A stretch of DNA of 64,000 bases from Polynucleobacter sp. (GTDB lineage: Bacteria > Pseudomonadota > Gammaproteobacteria > Burkholderiales > Burkholderiaceae_D). The stretch spans positions 44,992 through 108,991 of the forward strand of contig JAIPCX010000008.1 of assembly GCA_021737945.1 (NCBI GenBank). The letters run 5' to 3'. The position numbers were made by a program, and so were the translations under genes. Numbering within the stretch: the first letter of the stretch is position 1; every line of letters begins with the position of its first letter. The notes below the pieces were generated by a model that saw only the letters and a list, made by a program, of their open reading frames with translations, did no database searches and was not told where the DNA came from. Of the stretch, positions 1-10,233 are shown piece by piece.

Positions 1-416
1 AACTCATGTACCGCTTTTCCTTGCTCTAAAGACAAAATTCCACTCACGTTTTCCATCACGACAAACCGAGGCTGAAGCACTTCCACGATTCGAAAAAAGG
101 TCTCAACAAGCGAGTTGCGAGGATCATCGACATCACGAAAACGATTTATGCCGCAAAAGCCCTGGCAAGGAGGGCCACCAACCACAACATCCACATCACC
201 TCTGCTCGGGAGTAATGAGTCGCGGTCCAGCATCCGCTTTAGGAGCTGATTGGCATCATCCTGAAAAATTAAGGTTTGGAGATGGTTGTAAGAGTAGGTT
301 TGCGCAGCCGGAGTCCAAAACTCGTTGGCCCATCGTACATCGAGACCGACTTGCTCAAGTCCAACCGAGAGTCCCCCGCAGCCTGCGAAGAGGTCCAGAA
401 CAGAGAGCCGCTTCAT
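1..416 (-). CDS. DNA (cytosine-5) methyltransferase, N-terminal part (cut by window edge)
   Basis: Transfers a methyl group from SAM to C5 of cytosine, presumably as the modification arm of the operon. Translating the minus strand from the ATG at 416 gives 138 residues up to the edge: motif I DLFAGCGG at about residues 8-15, motif IV GGPPCQGF at about 80-87 with the catalytic Cys at 84, and motif VI MENVSG at about 121-126. This is the canonical Dcm-like order. The start overlaps the stop of the upstream adenine methyltransferase gene as ATGA, so the two are probably translationally coupled. The C-terminal half, including the target-recognition domain, lies outside the window, so specificity cannot be judged. 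Family assignment is secure. Confidence 0.93.
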   Translation of the reverse strand, partial: MKRLSVLDLFAGCGGLSVGLEQVGLDVRWANEFWTPAAQTYSYNHLQTLIFQDDANQLLKRMLDRDSLLPSRGDVDVVVGGPPCQGFCGINRFRDVDDPRNSLVETFFRIVEVLQPRFVVMENVSGILSLEQGKAVHE

Positions 417-3400
417 GTCTCAGCAATCTCCTCGTCCGTGGTATCTCCGAAAGGCTGTCCAGAAGCAACCCAGTCATCATAAGATTGCCGGGCTTCGCGA
501 GTGTTGCCAGCTTTGGCTTGGCGGCTCCAGGCCATTCGGCAAGCTTGCTCCTGCAATACATGCAGGACCTCTGCTCTTTCGGACGGATCATCAAAGCCAA
601 TACAAGTTAGGAACGCATCATCGAGTCGACGACGGTCTTCCCGCATAACCTCGTCGTAAATCATAAGAATCGGGCGATCACAAATCGCCATGAAAGCATC
701 CATCAACGCGTCAATGCCGGGAGCATTTGAGGTTACGATCGGCAAGCGCTTTGCCTCATATACCTTCAGGTCAAGCATCCCTTGTCCAAAGTTTGCTCGG
801 CCGTGCACTTCACGCGCAACCATTCCGAAAGTCGAGATGAGACTGGCCGTAATCAATGGACCCGCAGTAGGATCTTTCGAAGCGTTAAGCGGGTATACAG
901 CGTACAGGCGATTGTCGATGTGTACATCTCCGTCAAGCCATGCAGCAACTGATCGTCTCTTATAGGCCATAGGCATCGCGACACTTGCGTGCTCATGGAT
1001 GCCTAACTGATACCAAGGGTTTCTACCCCTTGTAGTGGGACGTAGGTGGAATCCTTCATTCTCACCCCAATGCACGTATGCTGATGTACTGAGATCATTA
1101 ACTCTTTGAGGGTTGATCCGAACCAATCTGTAGGCAGCGTGTTCTGGTTTCAGCCTTGGCTGAACAACCTCTCGGGACTTAACAAAAACCGGTTCCATAA
1201 TACAATCCAAACCAATTTGTCGAGTGTTGCCGTCATCGCATCTAACAACAGCGGCATTGCCGCTAAATGACAAGACGCGAACATAGAAGAAATCATTCGC
1301 GCCAGTTGTATAACCTCTCTTCACAGTAGCGACCTGCCCAAGAGGAACGAGAGAACAATCAGCTTGCCTCAATATACGCTCGTAAACATCTGGAGCACGG
1401 AAGTACTTTCCGCCCCACTTATCACCCACAAAGTCTTGTGCTCCCCGGCGATCTGGATCTCCTAGGCCATCGCGCCAGAGATCGGCTCTGGTCTTTAGAA
1501 TTTTCCGACTAAGTTCAGGCACAGCAACCGCGTCATCAAACTGAGCTTTTAACTGCACGAAGGCTGTTTCTGCCGCGTCGCTTGGGCGCCCCTTTTTGCA
1601 AAAACTGATAATCGTATTAATTTCCGCGCTCGTAAACTGCTTCTCGTATGCACTGTCGAGAATAGTAAGAATTTGTGTCTCCAACAAGAGGTGCCGCTGC
1701 AGGTCTCCTCCAAAGTCAACGTCCAACCAGCTGTTTGAACAAACGAAGACATCGATTCCACCAGGACGGGTTAGTTGCAGCGCCCTCGCATAGAACGAGC
1801 AATAAAGATCTGACCGCCTCGTCACAACTCCTGAATACATTCGCACGTACTCTGCCTTTGCGGTCTCCTCAATTTCCTCGTTTCGAACGTATGGCGGATT
1901 AGCCAAAATGACATCAAAGCCGCCTGCCCTACCATCCCGTTCAACAAATACCTCTGCAAACTCGACACGCCAATCGAAGGCACTTGGCGGGCATGGAGCA
2001 TTTTGCTCTGCTGTAAACCGAAGTGCATCGAGATTCTCATCGATTTGCCTTTTTAGGTCGGCCTTGTTCGAGGTGTCATATGGATCAGAATACTTAGTTT
2101 TGAGTTGCGCAAGTCTGTCAGCTTCTTCGTGGATAGCTTTTAGGAATAGGTCTCCAGCGCTGCTTGGATCCGGAGCCAAGAGCGTATCTCCCGCCGCAAT
2201 TTTGTATTCGAGATTCGGCAAGGGCTCGGACTCAACCATGTCTACCGCGACAGAGAGCCAGAATCGAAGGCGTGCCATGTTGGCGGCGAACTCTTGAAGA
2301 TCGACCCCGTAGATGGCGTTTTGAAGTAAAAGGAGTTTGCGCTTATAGTCGGACCGGGCCGCATCGGTGCCTTCGGCGACCTTACTGTCGAGGACTTTGA
2401 GCACTTCGTTCAACTCGTGCAGCATACCGACAAGATAGGCCCCAGAGCCGCAAGCCGGATCACAAACCTTCACATTTTCGACCGCGTGCTTTAGCTTAGC
2501 GAGTGGGATGTCCGTTCCTGAGAGGGTGTGACGATCAACGAGTGCTTCAACATCGACGCGGCCGGCGAAAGGTTCGAGATAGACTTTGAGCGCTTCGCGG
2601 CACATGAACCGTACGATATTTCGGGGGGTGTAATAAGACCCAGTTGCATGGCGTGGATCTTCCCCTCGGCGCCGAGATGTCTCCTGCGACTCACGAAGGG
2701 TCATCAACTCCTCAAAGACGAGACCAAGCATTTCGGGATCGACCGCGACTTCGACGTCATCGGGAGTCGATTCGCTGATCGTAAAATTGAACCGACGGAA
2801 CACTCCATCGGGGCCAATCAGTTCCCTATAGAATGAGTTTGGGAGTTTGGTCCAGCCGAGGTTGGCGTATTTCCCGCTCTGCTGTTCATACTTGCCCGCC
2901 TCAAAGAGACTCCCGTGCAGATACGGCACTGTGCCGATTCGTTGGAGGTTGGCGTCGCTATTCCGTATCTTGTCATCCGGCTCGCAAAGCCCCTGAAAGA
3001 AGAGTTGCCGCATCCGTTCGTGAAAGTCGAAATCATTTCCCCGAGGGTCGGCCTCGTCGTAGAGCGCGAACAAGTACTCCTTTGCTCGGCCTTCGCCCCG
3101 GGGGCCAGGAGGAATTAGCCAACCCTTCTTCTGCATGAGAGCCAGGAAGAGTAGCCGGTTGACGACGGTCTGGAGCATGAGCCGAGCCGCCTCCTCACCT
3201 TGATCGACAAGCTTCTGGTCCTTTCTTGTCTCACTGACCAAGATGATTGCGTCCAGGTACTTTTCGAACACTGCCTTGATCCCTTGGAAGAACTCCTTCT
3301 GGACCTTTTCGACGTTCCAGGCGTCCTGCCAAGTCTTGGCGTCCCAGTCCCAACCACCGGTTGAACGTTCCGACGGCATCTTAAGGGCGGGTAGATTGAG

Positions 3401-3790
3401 TTCACGAAGCGTACGAGTCGCGTCTTCCTCTCCATTAGCCCATCCGAATGCTTGGAGCTTGGGCTGACGACCCTCCTGCTCAACAAAGCGGCAAAAGCGC
3501 ATGTCTAGATAACCGTTGGAGGCGACAATGAAGACAATGTCAGAGATGGTCTTGCCCTGGAACCGGGCACGGTTACGCATGACGGCCCGTATGCCCCGCA
3601 AGATCTCTCGAAGCCGCCCCCTCTTGAAGTCACCATCTGTCTCGACGAGCATGACGGGATGCGGATCGTCGGCCCCGAATGGAACAATCTGACTGACATT
3701 TGCCTTAACATCTCGCTCGTCAAGCCTAATGTCGTATGTGAAAGGGTCTTGGGGATCTACAGACGGCCACCCGAGCTTATGACGAAGCAA
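413..3790 (-). CDS. Eco57I/PglX-like N6-adenine DNA methyltransferase with target-recognition region
   Basis: About 1125 residues. Visible are SAM-binding motif I CDPACGSGAYL near residue 440, catalytic motif IV ANPPYVRNEE near 627, the helical YYTPRNIVRFMCREA segment before them, and a C-terminal HsdS/TRD-like stretch (LVPLGQVATVKRGY, near 815). It should therefore methylate adenine at a sequence set by its own TRD. The N-terminal 200 residues are rich in charged and D/E-K residues, and I cannot tell whether they hold a nuclease. The only usable start is a TTG at 3790. The frame is open upstream to a stop but holds no ATG or GTG. It lies between the helicase gene (67 bp upstream) and the cytosine methylase (ATGA overlap). 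It resembles methylases of Type IIG/ISP, BREX (PglX) and DISARM (DrmMI) systems; which of these applies is not decidable here. Confidence 0.88.
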   Translation of the reverse strand: MLRHKLGWPSVDPQDPFTYDIRLDERDVKANVSQIVPFGADDPHPVMLVETDGDFKRGRLREILRGIRAVMRNRARFQGKTISDIVFIVASNGYLDMRFCRFVEQEGRQPKLQAFGWANGEEDATRTLRELNLPALKMPSERSTGGWDWDAKTWQDAWNVEKVQKEFFQGIKAVFEKYLDAIILVSETRKDQKLVDQGEEAARLMLQTVVNRLLFLALMQKKGWLIPPGPRGEGRAKEYLFALYDEADPRGNDFDFHERMRQLFFQGLCEPDDKIRNSDANLQRIGTVPYLHGSLFEAGKYEQQSGKYANLGWTKLPNSFYRELIGPDGVFRRFNFTISESTPDDVEVAVDPEMLGLVFEELMTLRESQETSRRRGEDPRHATGSYYTPRNIVRFMCREALKVYLEPFAGRVDVEALVDRHTLSGTDIPLAKLKHAVENVKVCDPACGSGAYLVGMLHELNEVLKVLDSKVAEGTDAARSDYKRKLLLLQNAIYGVDLQEFAANMARLRFWLSVAVDMVESEPLPNLEYKIAAGDTLLAPDPSSAGDLFLKAIHEEADRLAQLKTKYSDPYDTSNKADLKRQIDENLDALRFTAEQNAPCPPSAFDWRVEFAEVFVERDGRAGGFDVILANPPYVRNEEIEETAKAEYVRMYSGVVTRRSDLYCSFYARALQLTRPGGIDVFVCSNSWLDVDFGGDLQRHLLLETQILTILDSAYEKQFTSAEINTIISFCKKGRPSDAAETAFVQLKAQFDDAVAVPELSRKILKTRADLWRDGLGDPDRRGAQDFVGDKWGGKYFRAPDVYERILRQADCSLVPLGQVATVKRGYTTGANDFFYVRVLSFSGNAAVVRCDDGNTRQIGLDCIMEPVFVKSREVVQPRLKPEHAAYRLVRINPQRVNDLSTSAYVHWGENEGFHLRPTTRGRNPWYQLGIHEHASVAMPMAYKRRSVAAWLDGDVHIDNRLYAVYPLNASKDPTAGPLITASLISTFGMVAREVHGRANFGQGMLDLKVYEAKRLPIVTSNAPGIDALMDAFMAICDRPILMIYDEVMREDRRRLDDAFLTCIGFDDPSERAEVLHVLQEQACRMAWSRQAKAGNTREARQSYDDWVASGQPFGDTTDEEIAET

Positions 3791-3857
3791 TCTAAATAGT
3801 CCCGCGCGGTCGCCAACGAGTTTTAGATCTTAGGATGTAATTTCTATGGAGCGCATA

Positions 3858-6800
3858 TCAGTTCTTTACTCTGAGTTCCATCATGCAGCTGAGCATAGGG
3901 ACAATGGTCGCGGGTAGCCCGTTACCACCCACCTCAGAAAACTGCTGCCGGATTTGGTTCTTGATCACCTTGAGGGACGACTTTACATATTCCTCTGACG
4001 TAGGATCTCCTGAAGGCTCGCCGGGAGTGGTGTTCCGCAATAAGTTCAGCACTCTCGGGGAATCAAGATCAACCTTGCCATCGGCCCAAAGGATCCCCAA
4101 AACCGGGCGGCCGATAAGGTCCTTAAATCGCTTTCGATCGTCGTCCGTAGTTTCTGCTTTGGCGGTCATAACGTAACATGCAAAAAAGCCGTTCTTTGGT
4201 GCGTTGGCCCAGACACCAAAGGCGCCTTCCGGGATGTCTTCAATCTCCTCCAGAGGAGCCTTGTTCGATTGGGCGGTTAGTTTGACGTAGTCCTCTAGTG
4301 CTTGGTCAAACGAAGTGACGGCACCTTCGTAGAGAGCGTCCCATTTCTCGATGTCGCTGTTGAATTCTCTAAGATTTCCTGCCGGATCGGTTGGCTTGAA
4401 GAAACTAAGGTCGAGACCGACTGTTTTGCTAATAGCTAGCGTTCGATTCTCGACGGTACCGACGAGGTTAATAATCTTCTCGATCTGCTTTGGCGGAAGT
4501 ACGTTGAAGATCTCGAATTCGTGAGCATGGGGAGTCTTTATAGGGTCAATCCGACGATCGACGCGACCTATTCTTTGGATGAGCCTAACCGGGTTCCAGT
4601 GAATGTCGTAGTTCAAGACGGCATGAGCCTCTTGTAGGTTGACACCCTCCGCCAGAACGTCGGTCGAGATGAGCACGTCGATGCGGTCCGGAACGGAGCG
4701 GGCCCAATGCTCCGGCTTATCATTGTAGCTAGGGCAGAACGCGTGGAGGATTGATGCCCGTGTTCCGACAACGCGAGAGTCGATACGGGCCACATTCCTT
4801 CTGGCGAGACGCTTCGATAGCTCAATCTGCAGATACTCCGCAGTTCTTTGGCTCTGAGTGAAGACGAGAATCTTATGCCCGTTTTGAGTCTGCTCGTCGA
4901 TGAGCTTGCCGATTTGTTCTAGCTTCGGATCTTCTTGCCTTCTGGCTTCGAGAGTCTTGTCGTGAATAAGCTTGAGGTAACCAAGGTCGGCGACAATATC
5001 GGTGAGCCACTTCTCAGTAAAGAAGTCAGAATCCTTAAATTCCGCCAACTTCTGCCGTAATCCCCGTGAGCGAACCACATGATCAAGCCATGCGTCCACT
5101 TCGTCCTCCGAAGTTGGATCAGCCGTATCAGCTTCCGAATCCGAATCCTCCTCATCTATAAATTCTGCTTCTTGCTTAAAGAGTGGTGTCCTAACCCAGT
5201 GGATATGGTCTTGGATCAGGTTATCGGCTTCCTCGCCAAAGACATGCCGCAGTCGCGCAATCAATCCAGTCCCAAGGCTCTGAATAATCCCTTGGAAGGC
5301 AGCTGGGCTGCTCTCTAACTGCTTAAGCGCATTTGCGAAGACCAACTTGGCCAGATGGACTTCCATATGATAAGTCTTCGTCACACCCGCCGAGCCTGGT
5401 CGTCGGTACTGCTCGGTCAAGAACGCAGCTAGCTTTAATCCCTTAGTTCCACGCTGTAGTTTGTCAAGGACACTGGATAAGTGAGCCTCCCTGTTTTTCA
5501 GCCCTGCCTTCTCGACGCGCTCCAGCTCATTCCGCATTAACTCGATCAAATGAACCCCGGGACGGAAAGTCTTGTCAGCCGTCTGAATAAGTTCTGCGAA
5601 TCCACCAGCATCATTTGAGAGTTTAACCTCGATGCAGTGCGGCGGTTTTCGATGCGGAAACCTGAGATCTTTACCAACCGACGTAGCGAGACGCCGGCAA
5701 GTTTGTCGGCTTCTCTGGATCACCACACTTTCTAAGATGTCGTTGAGTGACACTGAAGGAGATTTGAACAAGTCAAGCGACATTTGCCCTTCGTCAGGAT
5801 TGTGGTCATCGCGGTTGCCGTCAAGCTCCTTCGCATACCGTCTAATCTGACCGATACTGTAACCAACGAGTGATCCGCTCTCATGCGTTATCAAAGCAAG
5901 TTGAGCCGAAAGATCTTGATAGGCCGTGTTTATTGGTGTCGCAGTTAAGAGCACTATTTTCTTCGCCCTTCCCTCGAATCTATCAACGATTTGGAGTAGG
6001 TTTTTGTAACGATTCGCGCTCGTCGTCCTGAAGTTGTGGGATTCGTCGACCACGACCACGTTGGATCGCTGAAAAAGTTCTCGAACGAGTTCTTGCTTGT
6101 CTTTAAGAGATTGCACAACGTTCTCTGCGCCATCAATATAAGGCTCAAATCCAAGCTCCGTCATTGCGATAGCGTGGATCGTCCCAAATGGGGCCAGGTA
6201 TCGACGAAGGTATTTCTTAAGGTAACCCTCCCAAGTTGATTTTAGGATGTTTTTTGGAGCGACAAGGAGTATGTTGTCGAGGTTGCCTCGCTCGTCTCCT
6301 CGCGCCAAAGACTCCATCACAGCAAGGGCGATAAAGCTCTTACCGAGTCCGACGCCATCGCACACCATCACACCTTCGTGACGCTCCAGGATTTGCAACG
6401 CTCGTCTGAATCCTTCGTACTGATGTGGGTCAAGTATTGGAACGATAATAGAGTTATCATAATGAGGATGAGTGCCTTGAGTTTCATCTCCCCAGAGTTT
6501 TAGGGCTTTGCAGTAGATGAGAAATGGCTCGTACATCCGCGTATGCCGCAAAGCCTCTTTGAGTAAATCCTCGGTGACATCGTCTAACTCTGCTTCAAGC
6601 CATCTCGCTTCAAACCACTCGGACAAATGCGCCGCCTGTTCTCGGGAAAGCTCGACATTTAGTTCGATATTCTGCGTTAGCCCAAGCCGAGTAAAGTTGC
6701 CGCTTCCGATCAGCCCCACTTTTTCTGGAGAGACGGTTCGGTCTATCAAATAGGCTTTTGCGTGAAACTTATCTCTTTTGTAGCAGCGGACCTGAAGTGC

Positions 6801-7118
6801 CTTTCGCTCAATAAGATCTTCTATTACCTTGAGGCGCCACAAAAATGGGTCTTCTTCGCGCCTCGCTTGTAAGTCAATTTCGGACCTTGCACGAAAGGCT
6901 GCAATCAAAAACAGCCTTGATTTCGCACTCGCCTCATCTCCAAACAGTAAGCGAACAGTTTTTAGGTTTCGAAGAGGTGATTCAAGGAGGTTAAAGGCAT
7001 CTAGCGAGAAGTAGGCAGAAGCAATACTGATCGAGGTACCAGTTTCTGATAACTCTAGTACAGCTTTTAAAAGCTTGTTCTCTCCAAGATTGTCAACAAT
7101 GCTTGATGTTCGGTTCAT
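3858..7118 (-). CDS. PLD-family nuclease fused to SNF2/Swi2 helicase
   Basis: About 1086 residues. The N-terminal phospholipase-D-type domain shows the HxK motif in FHAKAYLID near residue 117 and GSGNFT near 135. An SNF2-like SF2 motor follows: Walker A CDGVGLGKSF near 253, motif II DESHNFR near 356 and motif VI QRIGRVDRR near 847. This pairing suggests ATP-driven translocation or remodelling plus DNA cleavage, as the restriction arm of the adjacent methyltransferases. The frame opens at a TTG at 7127, but the ATG at 7118 follows a GGTGA nine bases upstream and is preferred. It is the first gene of the minus-strand operon. DISARM DrmD is also an SNF2 helicase, but the DISARM hallmarks DrmA and DrmB are not seen in the window. 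Biochemical family is secure; system class is not. Confidence 0.85.
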   Translation of the reverse strand: MNRTSSIVDNLGENKLLKAVLELSETGTSISIASAYFSLDAFNLLESPLRNLKTVRLLFGDEASAKSRLFLIAAFRARSEIDLQARREEDPFLWRLKVIEDLIERKALQVRCYKRDKFHAKAYLIDRTVSPEKVGLIGSGNFTRLGLTQNIELNVELSREQAAHLSEWFEARWLEAELDDVTEDLLKEALRHTRMYEPFLIYCKALKLWGDETQGTHPHYDNSIIVPILDPHQYEGFRRALQILERHEGVMVCDGVGLGKSFIALAVMESLARGDERGNLDNILLVAPKNILKSTWEGYLKKYLRRYLAPFGTIHAIAMTELGFEPYIDGAENVVQSLKDKQELVRELFQRSNVVVVDESHNFRTTSANRYKNLLQIVDRFEGRAKKIVLLTATPINTAYQDLSAQLALITHESGSLVGYSIGQIRRYAKELDGNRDDHNPDEGQMSLDLFKSPSVSLNDILESVVIQRSRQTCRRLATSVGKDLRFPHRKPPHCIEVKLSNDAGGFAELIQTADKTFRPGVHLIELMRNELERVEKAGLKNREAHLSSVLDKLQRGTKGLKLAAFLTEQYRRPGSAGVTKTYHMEVHLAKLVFANALKQLESSPAAFQGIIQSLGTGLIARLRHVFGEEADNLIQDHIHWVRTPLFKQEAEFIDEEDSDSEADTADPTSEDEVDAWLDHVVRSRGLRQKLAEFKDSDFFTEKWLTDIVADLGYLKLIHDKTLEARRQEDPKLEQIGKLIDEQTQNGHKILVFTQSQRTAEYLQIELSKRLARRNVARIDSRVVGTRASILHAFCPSYNDKPEHWARSVPDRIDVLISTDVLAEGVNLQEAHAVLNYDIHWNPVRLIQRIGRVDRRIDPIKTPHAHEFEIFNVLPPKQIEKIINLVGTVENRTLAISKTVGLDLSFFKPTDPAGNLREFNSDIEKWDALYEGAVTSFDQALEDYVKLTAQSNKAPLEEIEDIPEGAFGVWANAPKNGFFACYVMTAKAETTDDDRKRFKDLIGRPVLGILWADGKVDLDSPRVLNLLRNTTPGEPSGDPTSEEYVKSSLKVIKNQIRQQFSEVGGNGLPATIVPMLSCMMELRVKN

Positions 7119-7888
7119 TTTGCTCAATCACCATGATTTGGGCGTTAACCTGAATCTTATGGACAGATCAATTTTTGTTTTTAGCCCTGTTGCTTGGTTT
7201 GTGTTCACTTAGTTTCCTGCAAAAATTCATTTGTGAAAGTCGGCCCAGACTTTAGGCTGATCCGAATGTCTATGTCTCACTGAGAGAACCACCAACTACT
7301 AACAGTCATGTAGGCTAAAATCTATTTGACCCTCGCCATCCTGTAAATGGATTACTCGGTGGCCTGAGAAAGTAGGCGAATATCCGATGGTCATGATGGC
7401 GTTTTCCTTCAACCCCAGTTACCGCTTTTATACGTCAATCCAAATCTCGATATCCTCCAGCTGAAATCAACATTCTCCAGCAACCATTAAGACCAGAAGC
7501 TTGTCATATTGGGCGAGTATTAGATTGTCTTTACGTCCGTGCTAGGAACCTTGCAGCTTTGCGGACGGTCTTGACAAGCATTGGCTGTTGGCTACAGACC
7601 CTCACTAAAACAATGGATTTAAACAGTATAGTAGAAGACTGGGCAAGCAAGTCCATTTTCAGCGGAAAGATTATTTTGTATTCCGGCAGGATCACTATTT
7701 GAGCTACTGGTAAGCTAAGCTGAGCTAATGTTTGAAAATCATCTAGAGTTGGGTCGACGCATATACCAACCTGCCTGCCGGGCAAGGTGAATTACATATC
7801 GGTCTTAGTTTAGCCTGCGGTATGCATTGCTTGCAATAAATTCAACCATAAAACTTAACCATCTATAGAATTAATTTTAAAAAATTAC
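7119..7888. other. Non-coding gap between the methylase/helicase operon and the DUF2130 gene
   Basis: The promoter of the minus-strand operon must lie in the first part of this 770-bp gap, but no clear -35/-10 pair stands out. The rest holds a possible decayed coding remnant at 7397-7702 (separate entry). Base composition drops sharply here from the GC-richer operon to the AT-rich region on the right, which fits a junction between two acquired modules. Confidence 0.5.
7397..7702 (+). pseudogene. Possible decayed protein-coding remnant
   Basis: Reading the plus strand from 7397 gives an open frame of about 100 codons ending at TGA 7700-7702, with protein-like composition (for example RPEACHIGRVLDCLYVRARN in its middle). 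It has no convincing start codon; the preceding in-frame codon at 7394-7396 is TGA. A shorter minus-strand frame covers part of it, at most one can be real, and neither has a ribosome binding site. I do not recognise a family. Reported as a possible truncated gene left from an earlier insertion. Confidence 0.25.
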
Positions 7889-9178
7889 TCATTTTCCGTC
7901 TTCGGCTCTATTACCTTCAATAAGGTTAAATTTATCTGCCATAGTGGGGTTTCCGCGTGTAAGCTTTTTAACTGTAAGATCCTCGGCTTTATCATTAGCA
8001 AGACGTAAATTATTTGCAGACTTGTGAAGCGCCTCCTTGGTTTTTTCAAGGTCTTTAATAGCTTCGTCAATTCTTTTAATAGCTTCTTCAAAGCCCTCGG
8101 AAGCTAGTCGCCAGTTTCGACCAAATGTTGTTTTGAAATCTTCCAGCTTATCTTCAAATTCAGTGATATCAAGATTTTGGGCTTTGACAAGCGCTAATTC
8201 GGTCTTATATGACATCGACTTGAGTGCGGCATTTCGTAGCAAAGTAATGATTTGAATGAAAAACTGAGGACGAATGACATACATCTTTGGATAACGATAA
8301 GACACATCAATGATTCCTGTGTTGAATAACTCACTTTCTGGCTCTAGCATCGAAACCAAAACTGCGTATTCGCAGTTTTTTTCGTTTCTATCTTTATCTA
8401 ACTCCTTTAAGAAGTCCTCATTCTTTTTCTTGGTAGCAGTTTCTTCGCCTTCGTTCTTCATTTCAAACATGATCGAAACGATCTCAAGGCCAGAAAGATC
8501 GCACTGTTTAAAGATGTAATCCCCTTTACTACCTGTTCGCGCATCGTTATCTTTTTCAAAATAAGCATTAGGAAATGCAGTTGCCCTTATGAGATTGAAC
8601 TCCGTCTCACAGTGTTGCTCTAGTGTTTCGCCAAGCATCTTTGTTGAGAGCCGAGTCTTCATATCACGAAGCCTTTCAATTTCCTCATTTCGGTCTTTAA
8701 TCTGAATTTCATACCTTTCTCTGAGAGAACTTTCCGCGAGCTGCTTCTCTAATTCCAGTTGTTTAAACCCATTTTTGAAGTCATCACGTTCTTTTGTAAC
8801 GTCATTTACAGCCTGAGTTACGGCAATCGTTTGAGCCATTTCCTTTGCTTTAAGTTCTGCAATTAATGCGTCACGTTCCTTTTCAATTGTAATTAAGGCT
8901 GTTGTAACTGCTTGAGTTTGAGCAAGTTTGCTAGCTTCAAGTTGGAAATTTAAATTTTGGATTTCAGTATTTTTTTCATAAGCAGTCCTTTGAATTTCAG
9001 CTTGCGCTTTAGCCTCTGCAAGGTCAACAGCTGCATTTCTTTCTTCCCAAGCAGCATCAAGCCTGTCCTTCAACTGCTTTTCAAACTCTTTATCGTGCAC
9101 TTGCTTCAATATTTCCGCATAACCAGACTCATCAACCTTAAAAGCTTTTGAACAATGTGGGCAGATGATTTCGTTCAT
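7889..9178 (-). CDS. DUF2130 domain protein (coiled coil plus PD-(D/E)XK-like core)
   Basis: 429 residues that I recognise as the DUF2130 family. The N-terminus has a CPHC knuckle (residues 6-9) followed by [16 protein letters not shown] long charged coiled coil spans about residues 30-180. A core contains KGDYIF near 215 and FEMKNE near 234, which together look like the D...ExK signature of restriction-endonuclease-fold proteins. Another coiled coil closes the protein. The architecture recalls RmuC-like proteins, and the role is unknown; a nuclease acting on aberrant DNA is an inference. The start is supported by AGAGGA eight to nine bases before the ATG. It is monocistronic and transcribed away from the next operon. 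Confidence 0.8.
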   Translation of the reverse strand: MNEIICPHCSKAFKVDESGYAEILKQVHDKEFEKQLKDRLDAAWEERNAAVDLAEAKAQAEIQRTAYEKNTEIQNLNFQLEASKLAQTQAVTTALITIEKERDALIAELKAKEMAQTIAVTQAVNDVTKERDDFKNGFKQLELEKQLAESSLRERYEIQIKDRNEEIERLRDMKTRLSTKMLGETLEQHCETEFNLIRATAFPNAYFEKDNDARTGSKGDYIFKQCDLSGLEIVSIMFEMKNEGEETATKKKNEDFLKELDKDRNEKNCEYAVLVSMLEPESELFNTGIIDVSYRYPKMYVIRPQFFIQIITLLRNAALKSMSYKTELALVKAQNLDITEFEDKLEDFKTTFGRNWRLASEGFEEAIKRIDEAIKDLEKTKEALHKSANNLRLANDKAEDLTVKKLTRGNPTMADKFNLIEGNRAEDGK

Positions 9179-9705
9179 ATTGTTTTCCTCTAAGGGGTAT
9201 TTATAGTTTTGTTAAAATAACTTTAGGTTAATAAGAAGAAATTCCTTGGCCTTAGTCTTGGTATTAATAATTATGACTTTCAAAAAGCGCATTAATCCGC
9301 TGAGTAGCGGCTTTGCGTGGATATCGGCGAAACTCGAGATGTATGGTTAACACCGGCTCTTAGACATATTATTCTTTCATCTAAGCTCAAAAAATGAGCT
9401 AGCAGATCTTTATAATATCTAGTCTATCGAAAAAGAGGTAAAGTAATATTTTACGAAAAATTATTAACCACATCGCTCGAGCAAACGAGAGTAAAACGAT
9501 CCAAAATTTGTTCAAAAGAACATATATTTTTGATATCAGTAGTCCTAATATCTTTGTGGATCAACCACAACTTATTCGTGTAAATCTTTTTTTCTTCAAG
9601 TTTGTCACTTATGCTTTATTAGCTGTGATTTTTGTGGCAACACAGATTCAGAAAACGGTGCAGTTTTGGAACGTATTTCAGTTGATAGTTCGATAGGGAT
9701 TAAAA
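9179..9705. other. Divergent intergenic region upstream of the three-gene ATPase operon
   Basis: AT-rich region between two divergent units. Apart from the palindromic promoter module at 9384-9416 I see no RNA gene or terminator. A 62-codon frame starting with TTG at 9508 encodes one hydrophobic segment but has no ribosome binding site and is not called. If transcription starts near 9423, the leader of the 9706 gene is about 280 nt. Confidence 0.5.
9384..9416 (+). promoter_or_regulatory. Palindromic promoter module (copy 1), facing the ATPase operon
   Basis: AGCTCA-N5-TGAGCT at 9384-9400 is a perfect 6+6 inverted repeat with a 5-bp spacer. A 10-bp gap then leads to TATAAT at 9411-9416. The same arrangement occurs seven more times in the window. 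No -35 hexamer is visible; the palindrome occupies that position. Confidence 0.7.
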
Positions 9706-10227
9706 ATGTTGGAATCCAAAATAACCAGGGATTTACAAAAAATTACAGACCATGACTTCAACGACATACCTGATACAGCTCGTCAAATACTACGTGACTT
9801 GCTAGGTCGACTTATACAGCGTGGATTCATGAATATCGAGGATTTATATGCGAATCCCATCATTTCCACAGCTAGCACTTCACCTATTGTTACCAGCGGT
9901 GGATTAGGAGGAAGTTATTTCAATTTAATCCCCTCATCACCCAATCAGCCCGCAACGTGCACACCATTATTGATAGCAATATCTAAGCGGCACCTACCAG
10001 GCTTCAACATGGGCAGAGTTCTACGCCTGGTCCGTGAGCACTTAGTCGAGTGCGGTACCGGGACTCAGCCATTACTTAACCGAACACTAATTATATTTAC
10101 TGACCACCTAGACAGGCGTGCTTTATTCGAAAGTCGACTCGATATTCAGCAACACTCCTTACATGGTGGACTTAAATATGCGCTAGTTGTTTGGGGTGGG
10201 CAAAGCTGGAGGCGTGAATATTTTTAA
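9706..10227 (+). CDS. Orphan protein, first gene of the large-ATPase operon
   Basis: 173 residues with no family I recognise. The N-terminal half is helical and charged (RDLQKITDHDFNDIPDTARQ), followed by a Ser/Pro/Gly-rich linker and a C-terminal half with hydrophobic beta-like strands (RTLIIFTDHL, KYALVVWGG). No signal peptide or membrane segment is seen. AGGG lies before the ATG. It ends six bases before the start of the 2066-residue ATPase gene, so the two are co-transcribed, and it is probably a small partner or adaptor of that protein. It could be an effector-associated or sensor module, but nothing in the sequence proves it. Confidence 0.72.
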   Translation: MLESKITRDLQKITDHDFNDIPDTARQILRDLLGRLIQRGFMNIEDLYANPIISTASTSPIVTSGGLGGSYFNLIPSSPNQPATCTPLLIAISKRHLPGFNMGRVLRLVREHLVECGTGTQPLLNRTLIIFTDHLDRRALFESRLDIQQHSLHGGLKYALVVWGGQSWRREYF

Positions 10228-10233
10228 AAGTAA

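Noticed and set aside
7531..7785. 84-codon minus-strand frame
   Set aside because: No ribosome site and no recognisable family; it is antisense to the better plus-strand remnant and looks like its shadow.
9508..9696. 62-codon plus-strand frame with one hydrophobic segment
   Set aside because: Starts at TTG without a ribosome binding site in a leader region; composition follows the AT-rich background.
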